Source: Roseiarcus sp963824475 (lineage in GTDB: Bacteria; Pseudomonadota; Alphaproteobacteria; Rhizobiales; Beijerinckiaceae). Taken from it: a stretch of DNA of 64,000 nt. The notes under the pieces were generated by a model. That model was not told the origin of the DNA. It saw only the letters and a list, made by a program, of their open reading frames with translations, and did no database searches. The translations under genes and the position numbers were made by a program. Positions 18,212-26,971 of this stretch are shown one piece after another (the first letter of the stretch is position 1; each line of letters begins with the position of its first letter). The stretch is from NCBI GenBank assembly GCA_963824475.1, contig CAWGPR010000005.1, positions 310,001 through 374,000 on the forward strand, in the 5' to 3' direction.

Positions 18212-19639
18212 ATGAACCAAGCGACGGCCGTGAAAGCGGAAATTCCCGCCCCCGGCGCCGGCGGAAGCATGGCGCTGGCCCTGCTCGTCGCCGGCACGTT
18301 CTTCATGGAGAACCTCGACTCCACCGTGATCACGCCTGCGCTGCCGGCGATGGCCGTGAGCTTCGGCGCGCCGCCGGTCGCCCTCAATGTCGGCGTATCG
18401 GCCTATATGCTGACCCTCGGCGTGTTCATCCCGGTCAGCGGCTGGGTCGCCGAGCGCTTCGGCCCGCGGGGCGTCTTCGCCGCGGCGATCGCCGTCTTCA
18501 CGATCGCGTCCCTCCTGTGCGGCCTCGCGCCCAATCTGCCCGTCTTCGTCGCGACGCGCATCCTTCAGGGGATCGGCGGCGCCCTCATGGTGCCGGTCGG
18601 GCGGCTTCTCGTGCTGCGCGCCACGCCCAAGCACCGGCTGATCGGGGCGATCGCGACCCTCACCTGGCCGGCGCTCGCAGCGCTCGTGCTGGGGCCGCCG
18701 CTTGGCGGCCTCATCGTCGACCGCGCGGACTGGCGCTGGATCTTCTATCTCAACCTGCCGCTCGGACTGATCGCCCTCGCAACCGCCTGGCGGGTCGTGC
18801 CGAAGTCGGGCCACGAGCGCGCCGTCCCGTTCGACTGGCCGGGCTTCCTCCTGATCGGGAGCGGTCTCTTCTTTCTCATGGCGCTGGCCGAGATCCTCGC
18901 CGAGCCCGGCGCGGTCTGGCTGCCTGCGGCGGCCGCTTCGGCGCTCGCAGCGGGCCTGCTGGGATTGGGCGTGCGCCGCCTGCGCACGACGCCCCACCCG
19001 ATGATCGACATCGCGCCGCTCAAGATCCCGACCTTCGCGGTGACGATCTGGGGCGGCTCGCTCTTCCGCATGGGGGTCAGCGCCGCGCCGTTCCTTCTGC
19101 CGGTCATGTTCCAGATCGGATTCGGCTTCAGCCCCTTCGAGGCGGGCCTCCTCTTGATGGCGGTCTTCGCCGGCAACCTGCTGATGAAGCCGCTGACAAC
19201 GCCCGTGCTGCGCCAATTCGGCTTCCGGCCGGTGCTGCTCTGGAACGGCCTCCTGAACGCAGTGCTGATCGCGGCCTGCGGCGCCTTCACGACGGCCACG
19301 CCGCTCTGGCTCGCTTGGCTCGTCCTGTTCGCCGGCGGCATGGCGCGCTCGATGCAATTCACGGCGCTCAACACGATCGCCTTCGCCGACGTTCCCAGTC
19401 GCGGCATGGCGAACGCCAACACGATCTTCTCGACGATGTTCCAACTCGCGATGGGGCTCGGCGTCGCGCTCGGCGCGATCGCCTGGCGCGTCGGCCAGGC
19501 GCTCTCTCCGTCCGGCGCCGCGGCCATGCCATTCCGCATCGCCTTCGTTATCGTCGGCTTCGTCGCCCTCCTCGCGCTCGTCGACTGCCTGAAGCTCGCG
19601 CCGGCGGCGGGAGCGCATGTGGCCGGAAAGACAGCGTGA
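18212..19639 (+). CDS. MFS drug efflux transporter, DHA2 (EmrB-like) type
   Basis: 475 residues from ATG 18212. About 14 hydrophobic helices. DHA2 marks are FFMENLDSTVITPALPAMA in helix 1, VSGWVAERFGPRGVF as motif A, TRILQGIGGALMVPVGR as motif B, and WRWIFYLNLPLGL before helix 6. It should export a hydrophobic or cationic compound with proton antiport; substrate unknown. No EmrA-type adaptor is adjacent. The gene is divergent from DUF2852; the 190-bp gap has a GGACGCG...CGCGTCC hairpin that could be regulatory. Confidence 0.92.
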   Translation: MNQATAVKAEIPAPGAGGSMALALLVAGTFFMENLDSTVITPALPAMAVSFGAPPVALNVGVSAYMLTLGVFIPVSGWVAERFGPRGVFAAAIAVFTIASLLCGLAPNLPVFVATRILQGIGGALMVPVGRLLVLRATPKHRLIGAIATLTWPALAALVLGPPLGGLIVDRADWRWIFYLNLPLGLIALATAWRVVPKSGHERAVPFDWPGFLLIGSGLFFLMALAEILAEPGAVWLPAAAASALAAGLLGLGVRRLRTTPHPMIDIAPLKIPTFAVTIWGGSLFRMGVSAAPFLLPVMFQIGFGFSPFEAGLLLMAVFAGNLLMKPLTTPVLRQFGFRPVLLWNGLLNAVLIAACGAFTTATPLWLAWLVLFAGGMARSMQFTALNTIAFADVPSRGMANANTIFSTMFQLAMGLGVALGAIAWRVGQALSPSGAAAMPFRIAFVIVGFVALLALVDCLKLAPAAGAHVAGKTA

Positions 19640-19657
19640 CGCGTCGCTGAAGCGCGC

Positions 19658-20620
19658 TCAGGCCAGCGGGAAGAAGCAGGCCGCCCTGCGGCCCCCCTCC
19701 CCGGCCCGCGCGAGCGTCGGGACCCGCTCCAGGCAGGGCGCGGAGGCGTAGGGACAGCGCGGGGCGTAGGCGCAGCCGTCCGCGGGCGCATCCGGCAGGG
19801 CGGGCGGCGGTTCGACGCGCGCCGGCCGGTCGAGCCTCGGCGTCGCGTCGATGAGTTCGCGCGTATAAGGGTGCGCTGGCTGCGCGAAAAGCGCGTCGGT
19901 CGGGCCCATCTCGACGATCCGGCCGCGATACATCACCGCAGTCGTCGCGCAGATATGGGCGACGACCGCGAGATCGTGGCTGATCAAGAGAAAGGTCACG
20001 CCCGCATCACGCTCGAGATCGCTCATCAGATTGAGGGTCTGCGCCTGCACCGAGACGTCGAGCGCCGACACGGGCTCGTCGGCGATGACGAGCCTTGGCC
20101 TTGTAATGAGCGCCCGCGCGATTGCGATGCGCTGGCGCTGGCCGCCGGAAAACTCATGCGGATGCTTCAGGGCGTCCGAAGCCTTGAGGCCCACCGCCTC
20201 GAGCGACGCCGCCACCCGCGCCCGGCGTTCGGCCCGCGTCGTCCGCCCGAGCGCGGCCAGCGGCTCCGCGACGATCCGCTCGACCCGCTGCCGCGGATCG
20301 AGCGAGCCGTAGGGGTCCTGAAAGATCATCTGCATCTGCGCGCGCATGGCGCGCAGTTCGCGCGCCGGCAGGTCGAACAGCGAGCGACCGTCAAGCCGCA
20401 CGACGCCCGCGTCCGGCCGGTCGAGCGCCAGCGCGATCCGCGCCAGCGTCGATTTGCCGGAGCCCGATTCGCCGACGACGCCGAACGAACGCCCGCGCTC
20501 TATTGAGAAGCTGACGCCGGCCAGCGCCGGGCGGGCGTTTCTGCGCGCAAAAGGGCCGACCCCGGACAAGCGATAGGTCTTGACGAGCGAAGTGACCTCC
20601 AGCAGCGGCGCTTCGCTCAT
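19658..20620 (-). CDS. Peptide/nickel-type ABC importer ATPase (DppF/OppF class)
   Basis: 320 residues from ATG 20620, which overlaps the previous stop as ATGA. Walker A is GESGSGKST, the signature is SGGQRQRIAIARAL, Walker B is LVIADEP and the H-loop is ISHDLAVV. The C-terminal oligo_HPY extension carries the Cys motif YAPRCPYASAPC. The second ATPase of the importer encoded at 19658-23374; the last gene of the operon. Confidence 0.93.
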   Translation of the reverse strand: MSEAPLLEVTSLVKTYRLSGVGPFARRNARPALAGVSFSIERGRSFGVVGESGSGKSTLARIALALDRPDAGVVRLDGRSLFDLPARELRAMRAQMQMIFQDPYGSLDPRQRVERIVAEPLAALGRTTRAERRARVAASLEAVGLKASDALKHPHEFSGGQRQRIAIARALITRPRLVIADEPVSALDVSVQAQTLNLMSDLERDAGVTFLLISHDLAVVAHICATTAVMYRGRIVEMGPTDALFAQPAHPYTRELIDATPRLDRPARVEPPPALPDAPADGCAYAPRCPYASAPCLERVPTLARAGEGGRRAACFFPLA

Positions 20621-21591
20621 CGCGTAAATCCGACTTCGGCTGCGCGATGACAGCGCGACATATGGCTCGCGCCGAATTGCGCCTCGGGCGGCGGCGTCGT
20701 CCGGCAGATGGGAACCGTGAGCGCGCATCGGCCGGCGAAAGGGCAACCTGTGCGATGCTCGTGCTGACCCGGCGGCGCGCCGGGAATGGTCTTAAGCCGC
20801 CCGCCGCGCGGCGCGCCCGGTCGCGGGCGGGCCTCGAGCAGCGCCAGCGTGTAGGGGTTTCTCGGCTCGCGCAACACGGTCTCGACCGGCCCGCTCTCCA
20901 TGATCATGCCGGCGTACATGACGATGACGCGGTCGCAATGCCCAGCGATCACCGCCAGATCGTGACTTACGAGCAAGACCGCCATCTTCGATTCCGAACG
21001 CAGTGCGTCGATGAGGGCGAGGATCTGCGCCTGCACCGTGACGTCGAGCGCGGTCGTCGGCTCGTCGGCGATGATAAGCCGTGGGGAACAGCCGATCGCC
21101 ATCGCGATCATCGCGCGCTGCCGTTCGCCGCCGGAAAGCGCGAACGGATGGGATCGAGCCGCGCGTTCCGGCTCGGCCAGCCGGACGCGATCGAGCAATT
21201 GCACCGCGCGTTCGCGCGCGGCGCGCTTGCCCAGCCCGCGGTGCAGCATCAGCGGCTCTGCGACTTGCGCGCCGACGCTGTGCAGCGGATTGAGCGCGGT
21301 CATCGGCTCCTGGAAGATCATGGCGATGCGGTCGCCGCGCAATTGCCGCATCGCCTCTTCCTCGAGGCCGACCAGTTCCCGCCCCTCGAAACGGATCGAA
21401 CCCGAGACCCGCGCGCCCTCGGGCGTCAGCGCCATCAGCGCGAGCGCGGTCATCGTCTTGCCGGAGCCGGATTCGCCCACCACCCCCAGGCTCTCGCCTT
21501 CCGCGAGCGAAAACGACGTCCGGTCGACGACGCACTGCGGTCCCGCCGGCGTTGGCAGGTCTATGGCGAGTTCGGCCACTTCGAGCAGCAT
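20617..21591 (-). CDS. Peptide/nickel-type ABC importer ATPase (DppD/OppD class)
   Basis: 324 residues from ATG 21591, placed in a TAATG overlap with the permease stop; the longer frame to 21750 reads inside the permease. Walker A is GESGSGKTM, the signature SGGERQRAMIAMAIG, Walker B LIIADEPTTALD, the H-loop VSHDLAVI. The tail has the family's TGCPFAGRCALTVPIC motif. Heterodimer partner of the ATPase encoded next. Confidence 0.93.
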   Translation of the reverse strand: MLLEVAELAIDLPTPAGPQCVVDRTSFSLAEGESLGVVGESGSGKTMTALALMALTPEGARVSGSIRFEGRELVGLEEEAMRQLRGDRIAMIFQEPMTALNPLHSVGAQVAEPLMLHRGLGKRAARERAVQLLDRVRLAEPERAARSHPFALSGGERQRAMIAMAIGCSPRLIIADEPTTALDVTVQAQILALIDALRSESKMAVLLVSHDLAVIAGHCDRVIVMYAGMIMESGPVETVLREPRNPYTLALLEARPRPGAPRGGRLKTIPGAPPGQHEHRTGCPFAGRCALTVPICRTTPPPEAQFGASHMSRCHRAAEVGFTR

Positions 21592-22430
21592 TAGCTCCGC
21601 GCCTTCAGTTTGGGATCGAGCGCGTCGCGCAGGCCGTCGCCGAGCAGGTTCAGGCCCAAAACGCTGAGCGCGATCGCGACGCCCGGATAGAGCGCGAGCC
21701 TCGGGGCGTTGTAGAGGACGTTCTGCGCGTCGGCGAGCATCTTGCCCCACGAGGTCTCAGGCGGCTGCGCGCCGAGGCCGAGATAGGAGAGCGCGGCTTC
21801 GGCCAGGATGGCGATCGCGAATTGGATCGTCGCTTGGACGATCAGCGCCGGGGCGATATTGGGCAGCACGTGATCAACGGCGATGGCGATCGGCCCGCGG
21901 CCCGCGGCGCGGGCGGCGAGCGCATATTCGCGCGAGAGAACGCCATTGGCGGTGGCGCGCGTGAGCTTGGCGATGATCGGCACGTTATAGACGCCGATGG
22001 CGACAATCGCATTGACGACGCCGGGGCCGAAGGTCGACGTCAGCATGATCGCCAAGAGGAGCGCCGGAAACGCGAACACAAAGTCGCTGAGCTTCATGAT
22101 TCCGTCTTCGATGAGGCCCTTGGAGAACGCCGCCACCAGACCTAGGACGACTCCGAACGCGAGCCCGATGCCGACCGCGATGACGCCGACGAGAATTGAG
22201 ATGCGAGAGCCGGCCAGGATCTGCGAAGCCACGTCGCGTCCGAGATTGTCGGTCCCGAACCAGTGCGCCGCGGATGGAGGCGCGAGCTTATGGGGGATAT
22301 CGATCGCAGTCGGCGGATAGGGCGTCCAGATGAGCGATACGGCCGCGGCGGCGATCAGCGCGGCGACGAGCGCGGCGCCGAGCCATAAGCTCGCGCCGCC
22401 GCGTAGGCGAAACCGGGCGGGCGAGGTCAC
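21591..22430 (-). CDS. Peptide/nickel-type ABC importer permease (DppC/OppC class)
   Basis: 279 residues from GTG 22430 (GTGA overlap with the upstream permease stop). The N-terminal membrane helix and HWFGTDNLGRDVASQ motif are typical of OppC_N permeases, and AARAAGRGPIAIAVDHVLPN is the EAA coupling loop. Six membrane helices. Acts with the DppB-like partner as the inner-membrane channel. Confidence 0.93.
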   Translation of the reverse strand: MTSPARFRLRGGASLWLGAALVAALIAAAAVSLIWTPYPPTAIDIPHKLAPPSAAHWFGTDNLGRDVASQILAGSRISILVGVIAVGIGLAFGVVLGLVAAFSKGLIEDGIMKLSDFVFAFPALLLAIMLTSTFGPGVVNAIVAIGVYNVPIIAKLTRATANGVLSREYALAARAAGRGPIAIAVDHVLPNIAPALIVQATIQFAIAILAEAALSYLGLGAQPPETSWGKMLADAQNVLYNAPRLALYPGVAIALSVLGLNLLGDGLRDALDPKLKARS

Positions 22431-23374
22431 GCGGCGGAGGCCCTCAGCCTCGGATCGATCGCGGCGCAGGCGATGTCGACGACGAAGTTCAGTCCGATCA
22501 CGATCACCGCCAGCAACATAACTCCATTCTCGACCACCAGCGTGTCGCGATTGGAGATCGACTGCAGCATCAGGCGGCCGAGACCGGGCAGCACGAAAAC
22601 GTTCTCGACCACGATCGCGCCTGCGATCAGGTTGGCGAATTGCAGCCCCATGATGGTGAGGATCGGGTTGAGCGCGTTCGGCAAGGCATGGCGCCAGAGC
22701 GCGGCGCGGCGTGAGACGCCCTTCGCGCGGGCGGTGCGCATGAAGTCCTCGTTCAAGGCCTCGATGAGCGCCGACCGGGCGACGCGGGTCACAATCGCGG
22801 CCTGCACGACGCCAAGGGCGATCGCCGGAAGGATCAGCGCGCCGAACGCCCGCGCCGGCTGCCCCCAGCCGGGAAATCCGCCGGCCGGAACGAGCCGCAG
22901 CGTCACGGCGAACACCAGCACGAGCAGAATCGCGAGCCAGAAGTTCGGCACCGCGATGCCGATCTGGCTCAAGCCCATCACGATCCCGTCGCCCGCACGG
23001 CCGCGCCGATCCGCGGCATAGACGCCCGCGGCGAGCCCAATCGCCGCGGCAAGCGCCATCGCCATCAGCGCCAGGGGCGCGCTGACGGCAAGGCTCGAGG
23101 CGATCAAGGGACCAATCGGCGAGCCATAGGCGTAAGAGACGCCAAGATCGCCGTGCAGCGCGCCGACGATCCAGCGCGCGTAGCGGATGGGCGCCGGCAG
23201 GTCGAGGCCAAGCTTGTGCGAGAGCGCCGCGACCGCCTCAGGCGTCGCCGTCGGACCCAAGATCGTCTGCGCCGCGTCGCCCGGCAGGATTTGCATAACC
23301 GCGAACACGACCAGCGATGCGATCAGGAGCGTCGCCAGAAAGAGGACGATCCGTTGTGCGAGATAAAGCAGCAT
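22427..23374 (-). CDS. Peptide/nickel-type ABC importer permease (DppB/OppB class)
   Basis: 315 residues. The N-terminus YLAQRIVLFLATLLIASLVVF and PGDAAQTILG are standard for DppB-type permeases, and TARAKGVSRRAALWRHALPN is the EAA loop. It is the first gene of a four-gene operon (B-C-D-F order) whose members overlap by 1-4 bases. The cognate binding protein is probably the one at 15875-17356; no binding protein sits inside the operon. Confidence 0.93.
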   Translation of the reverse strand: MLLYLAQRIVLFLATLLIASLVVFAVMQILPGDAAQTILGPTATPEAVAALSHKLGLDLPAPIRYARWIVGALHGDLGVSYAYGSPIGPLIASSLAVSAPLALMAMALAAAIGLAAGVYAADRRGRAGDGIVMGLSQIGIAVPNFWLAILLVLVFAVTLRLVPAGGFPGWGQPARAFGALILPAIALGVVQAAIVTRVARSALIEALNEDFMRTARAKGVSRRAALWRHALPNALNPILTIMGLQFANLIAGAIVVENVFVLPGLGRLMLQSISNRDTLVVENGVMLLAVIVIGLNFVVDIACAAIDPRLRASAA

Positions 23375-23416
23375 CGCGTTCAGGTTAGCGAGCGAGCGCC
23401 AAGCCGCGTCCGTTCC

Positions 23417-23923
23417 TCATGAGGTTTTCCCAGCCAGCTCCGCGGCGAGACGCAAAGAGATCTCCGACGACAGCGCGCGCGCCACGCGAATCTCGGCGTC
23501 GCGCTGGGCGCGCAGATCGTTATAGCGCTGCTGAGAACGGTCGTAAGCCGCGAAGGCGGTGGCGACGCCAGTCAGAACTTGCGCGCCGCCGTCGGCCTTG
23601 TTCAGCGTATAATGGGCTTCGCCGGTCACGGTCGCCGAAGTCGCGACGTTGGTGAGCGAGCTGACTGTCGGCGTAGTCGTGGCGAGCGAGACGGTGACCG
23701 TCAGGCGATATTTTGGCGTCGGCGTCTGCCCGGTGCCGTTAAGGTCGGTGGTAAGATTGTCGGCCAGATAATGGCCGATGCGCTCCTTGATCGGCGCGAC
23801 TTCAATTGCCCGAAGATCCTCGACCAGCCCTGGATGCGAGGCCTCGCCGTACAGGGGCTGGAAGCAACCCGCGAGCGCGCTCGCAAGCGCGAGCGCCGCG
23901 AGAACGCCGAGACCTCTAGACCC
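23417..23923 (-). CDS. lptE: LPS-assembly lipoprotein LptE, start unresolved
   Basis: Outer-membrane lipoprotein that plugs LptD for LPS delivery. The lipobox ALASALAGC with Cys is followed by FQPLYGEA, then VEDLRAIEVAPIKERIGHYLADNL and EAHYTLNKADGGAQVLTG, as in alphaproteobacterial LptE (about 165 residues). It lies downstream of leuS as in many relatives. No ATG, GTG or TTG lies near the lipobox in frame. The sequence reads AGGAGCAAAGGGGTCTAGAGG just before the leader, so a ribosome-binding-like AGGAG is there but the start codon is not. Either a noncanonical start is used or a base near 23921-23925 is wrong. The coordinate of the start is provisional. Confidence 0.8.
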   Translation of the reverse strand, partial: GSRGLGVLAALALASALAGCFQPLYGEASHPGLVEDLRAIEVAPIKERIGHYLADNLTTDLNGTGQTPTPKYRLTVTVSLATTTPTVSSLTNVATSATVTGEAHYTLNKADGGAQVLTGVATAFAAYDRSQQRYNDLRAQRDAEIRVARALSSEISLRLAAELAGKTS

Positions 23924-23961
23924 CTTTGCTCCTGGGATTGCTCGAAGATCGTCCCGCTGCG

Positions 23962-24104
23962 TCTCCTCCCCCCTTGTGGGGGAGGAACAAGGAGGGGGGT
24001 CGCGCCGTCCTATGCAATAAAGGAGCGGCAATGGATTCGATAGTTTCCCCGGTTCGCGCGACCCCCCACCCCTGCCCGCCCCCACAAGAGGGGGCGGGTG
24101 CGCT
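23962..24104. repeat. Paired GC-rich palindromic repeats between leuS and lptE
   Basis: Two inverted units: CTCCCCCCTTGTGGGGGAGG with a GGAGGGGGGTCGCG tail, and, after about 55 bases, CGACCCCCCACCCCTGCC then CGCCCCCACAAGAGGGGGCG. They resemble the copies flanking the DUF559 gene at 3616 and 4048. Their position inside the leuS-lptE unit probably separates lptE from its usual upstream context. Confidence 0.7.
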
Positions 24105-24137
24105 AACGCCATCGATCCTCCGGAAATGCGGCACCCT

Positions 24138-26783
24138 CTAGACCACGACATTGACGATCCTGTGCGGCACGATGATCACCCTGCGGGCTGGCTTATTATC
24201 CATCGCCCGCGCGACGGCGTCGAGGGCGAGCGCCGCGCGCTCGACCCGCTCCGAGGCGGCGTCGCGCTCGATTATAAGCTCGCCCCGCTTCTTGCCGTTG
24301 ACCTGCACGACATAAGTGACGTCGGTCGAGACGATGAGGCTGCGGTCGGCGACCGGCCACGGGCTCTGCGCGACGAAAGTCTTGTGGCCGAGCGCCTCCC
24401 AGCATTCCTCCGCCAGATGCGGCATCATCGGCGCGAAGCAATGGACCAGAATGTCCCCAGCCTCGGCGAAGGCGGCGCGCAGATCGTCCCCGACCGGCGC
24501 CTCGCCGATCGCGCCGACCGCCGCGCTGAGTTCGTTGGCCAGTTCGTAGATCGTGGCGATGCAGACATTGAACCGCAGCCGCTCGATCTCGTCCTCAATT
24601 CTGGCCAGCGCCGCATGCGCGATCCGCCTTATGCGCTGCGCCTCTTCGCCGTATTGCCTGGGCTTCGGCGGACGCTCGGGCCCGACGATGCGCTCGATCT
24701 CGCAGGTGAGGCGCCACAGGCGCTGGACCTGCTTGAACGCGCCCTGAACGCCGGCCTCGGTCCAGATGACGTCGCGCTCCGGCGGCGAATCCGACAGCAT
24801 GAACCATCGCGCCGTGTCGGCGCCGTAAGTCGAGATGATCTCGTCCGGATCAACGGTGTTGCGCTTGGACTTCGACATTTTCTCGGTCGGGCCGATCTCG
24901 ACCGGCTCGTCGCCGTCCAGGGCAAAAGCGCGACGCGCGTCGCCGTCCGCTTCGACGCGAACTTCCGAGGGCGCGAGCCATTGGCCATCCGCGTCGCGAT
25001 AGGTCTCGTGCACCACCATGCCCTGGGTGAACAGGCCAGCGAAGGGCTCGTCGAGATGGAGATATCCGCACCTGCGCATCGCCCGAGTGAAGAAGCGCGA
25101 ATAGAGAAGATGCAGGATCGCGTGTTCGATGCCGCCGATATACTGGTCGACCGCGAGCCAATGATCGGCCATCTTGGGGTCGTCGGGAGCCGACGCATTG
25201 GCCGGATCGGTGAAGCGCACGAAATACCACGACAAATCGACGAACGTATCCATCGTGTCGGTCTCGCGCGTCGCGGGGCCGCCGCATTTCGGGCAGGCGA
25301 CGTGCTTCCAGGTCGGATGACGATCGAGCGGATTGCCGGGCTGATCGAAGCTCACGTCCTCGGGCAGCTTGACGGGCAAATCCTCGACCGGGACCGGCAC
25401 GATCCCGCAGGTCGGACAATGGATGATCGGGATCGGGCAGCCCCAATAGCGCTGGCGGGAAACGCCCCAGTCCCTGAGCTTATAGTTGACTTGCCGCCTG
25501 GCCTGCGGCTTCCCGGCGATGGTGATTTGCTCGAGCCGCCGCGCCACCTCCTCCTTGGCCTCATCGACCGTCATGCCGTCGAGAAAGCGCGAATTGATCA
25601 TCACCCCGTTGCCGTCATAGGCGATCCGATCGATGGCGAAGTTTTCGGGGTCGACGTCGGCCGGGCGCACCACCGGGGTCACGCCCAGGCCATAAGCGTG
25701 AACAAAATCGAGATCGCGTTGATCGTGGGCGGGACAGCCGAAGATCGCGCCCGTGCCGTATTCCATCAGGACGAAATTGGCGACATAGACCGGTAGCCGC
25801 CAGGCGGGGTCGAACGGGTGCAGCACTTTGAGGCCGGTGTCGTAGCCCTTCTTCTCCGCGGTCTCGATCGCCGCGACGGAAGTGCCCATCCGTCGGGTCT
25901 CCTCGATGAACGCCGCCAGCGCCGGGTCATGCTTCGCCGCCGCTGCGGCCAGCGGATGGTCGGGCGCAATCGCCATGAACTTTGCGCCGAACAAAGTGTC
26001 CGGGCGGGTCGTATAGATGTCGAGCTCGCTCGCCTCAGGTTCGCCCTTGAGCGCGCCAAGCGTCGCCGGGTCGACGACGAACCGGATCAACAGGCCCTCC
26101 GAGCGCCCGATCCAGTTCTTCTGCATCAGGCGGACCTTTTCCGGCCAGCGCTCGAGATGATCGAGGGTCGCCAGCAGATCGTCGGAATAGTCGGTGATCT
26201 TGAGGAACCATTGGGTAAGCTCGCGCTGCTCGACCGGCGCGCCAGACCGCCAGCCGCGGCCGTCGATCACCTGCTCGTTGGCGAGCACGGTCTGGTCGAC
26301 CGGGTCCCAATTGACCTTCGATTTCTTGCGCGCGACCAGGCCAGCGGCGAGGAAATCGAGGAACAGCTTCTGCTGATGCTTGTAGTAGCTCGGATCACAG
26401 GTCGCGATCTCGCGCGACCAGTCGAGCGAGAGCCCCATTGACTGCAACTGCGCCCGCATGGCGGCGATATTGGCGTAGGTCCATGTCCTCGGATGAGTGT
26501 TGTTCTGCATTGCGGCGTTCTCGGCCGGCATGCCGAACGCGTCCCAGCCCATCGGATGGAGCACGCTGAACCCCCGCGCGCGCCGATAGCGCGCCACCAC
26601 GTCGCCCATGGCGTAGTTGCGCACATGGCCCATGTGAATGCGCCCCGACGGATACGGGAACATCTCGAGCACGTAATATTTCGGCCGCGGATCGTCGTTG
26701 TCGGTCTTGAAGATTTGCGCGTCCGCCCAGGCCTTGCGCCATTTGGCTTCGGATTCGCGCACGTTGTATCGTTCGGGCCGCAT
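24138..26783 (-). CDS. leuS: Leucyl-tRNA synthetase
   Basis: 881 residues from ATG 26783 (MRPERYNVRESEAKW); the open frame continues to 26852 but would run through the operator-like region. Class I synthetase charging tRNA-Leu. The HIGH motif is seen as PYPSGRIHMGHVRNY near residue 45, the KMSKS loop as EKMSKSKRNTVDP, and a CP1 editing domain lies between. A Zn-ribbon-like CxxC...CxxC pair is present (HCPTCG and ACPKCGG). Normal bacterial length. Followed by lptE. Confidence 0.97.
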   Translation of the reverse strand: MRPERYNVRESEAKWRKAWADAQIFKTDNDDPRPKYYVLEMFPYPSGRIHMGHVRNYAMGDVVARYRRARGFSVLHPMGWDAFGMPAENAAMQNNTHPRTWTYANIAAMRAQLQSMGLSLDWSREIATCDPSYYKHQQKLFLDFLAAGLVARKKSKVNWDPVDQTVLANEQVIDGRGWRSGAPVEQRELTQWFLKITDYSDDLLATLDHLERWPEKVRLMQKNWIGRSEGLLIRFVVDPATLGALKGEPEASELDIYTTRPDTLFGAKFMAIAPDHPLAAAAAKHDPALAAFIEETRRMGTSVAAIETAEKKGYDTGLKVLHPFDPAWRLPVYVANFVLMEYGTGAIFGCPAHDQRDLDFVHAYGLGVTPVVRPADVDPENFAIDRIAYDGNGVMINSRFLDGMTVDEAKEEVARRLEQITIAGKPQARRQVNYKLRDWGVSRQRYWGCPIPIIHCPTCGIVPVPVEDLPVKLPEDVSFDQPGNPLDRHPTWKHVACPKCGGPATRETDTMDTFVDLSWYFVRFTDPANASAPDDPKMADHWLAVDQYIGGIEHAILHLLYSRFFTRAMRRCGYLHLDEPFAGLFTQGMVVHETYRDADGQWLAPSEVRVEADGDARRAFALDGDEPVEIGPTEKMSKSKRNTVDPDEIISTYGADTARWFMLSDSPPERDVIWTEAGVQGAFKQVQRLWRLTCEIERIVGPERPPKPRQYGEEAQRIRRIAHAALARIEDEIERLRFNVCIATIYELANELSAAVGAIGEAPVGDDLRAAFAEAGDILVHCFAPMMPHLAEECWEALGHKTFVAQSPWPVADRSLIVSTDVTYVVQVNGKKRGELIIERDAASERVERAALALDAVARAMDNKPARRVIIVPHRIVNVVV

Positions 26784-26827
26784 TGCGGGGGGGCGTACTC
26801 TAGGAAAACCGGTATTTAGTGCGTGCG

Positions 26828-26855
26828 GCGCACATTTGTGCGCGCGGCGCACAAA
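26828..26855. promoter_or_regulatory. Overlapping palindromic operator between leuS and the SDR gene
   Basis: Two perfect palindromes share a half-site: GCGCACA-TT-TGTGCGC (26828-26843) and TTTGTGCGC-GCG-GCGCACAAA (26835-26855). Such tandem sites usually bind a dimeric repressor. They sit 117 bp before the SDR start and 45 bp before the leuS start. The natural candidate regulator is the GntR protein encoded at 27851, but that gene has a different palindrome in front of it. Confidence 0.65.
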
Positions 26856-26971
26856 TCACGATTTGCCGGGAGGGTCAAATGGCCTGATGATTCCGGCGAA
26901 GGCCGTTTTGCGCTGCCGCTGGTCGTCGGCTGCGCGCGGGAAAACCCGGCCACGCAGGGAGGGAGACATTC

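Noticed and set aside
17489..19618. A leftward 709-codon open frame
   Set aside because: Only 17489-18019 (DUF2852) is real; the rest is antisense to the MFS gene, whose motifs are unmistakable, and reads as low-complexity Arg/Glu/Asp.
24126..25796. A rightward 556-codon open frame
   Set aside because: Antisense to leuS, no start context and no motif.
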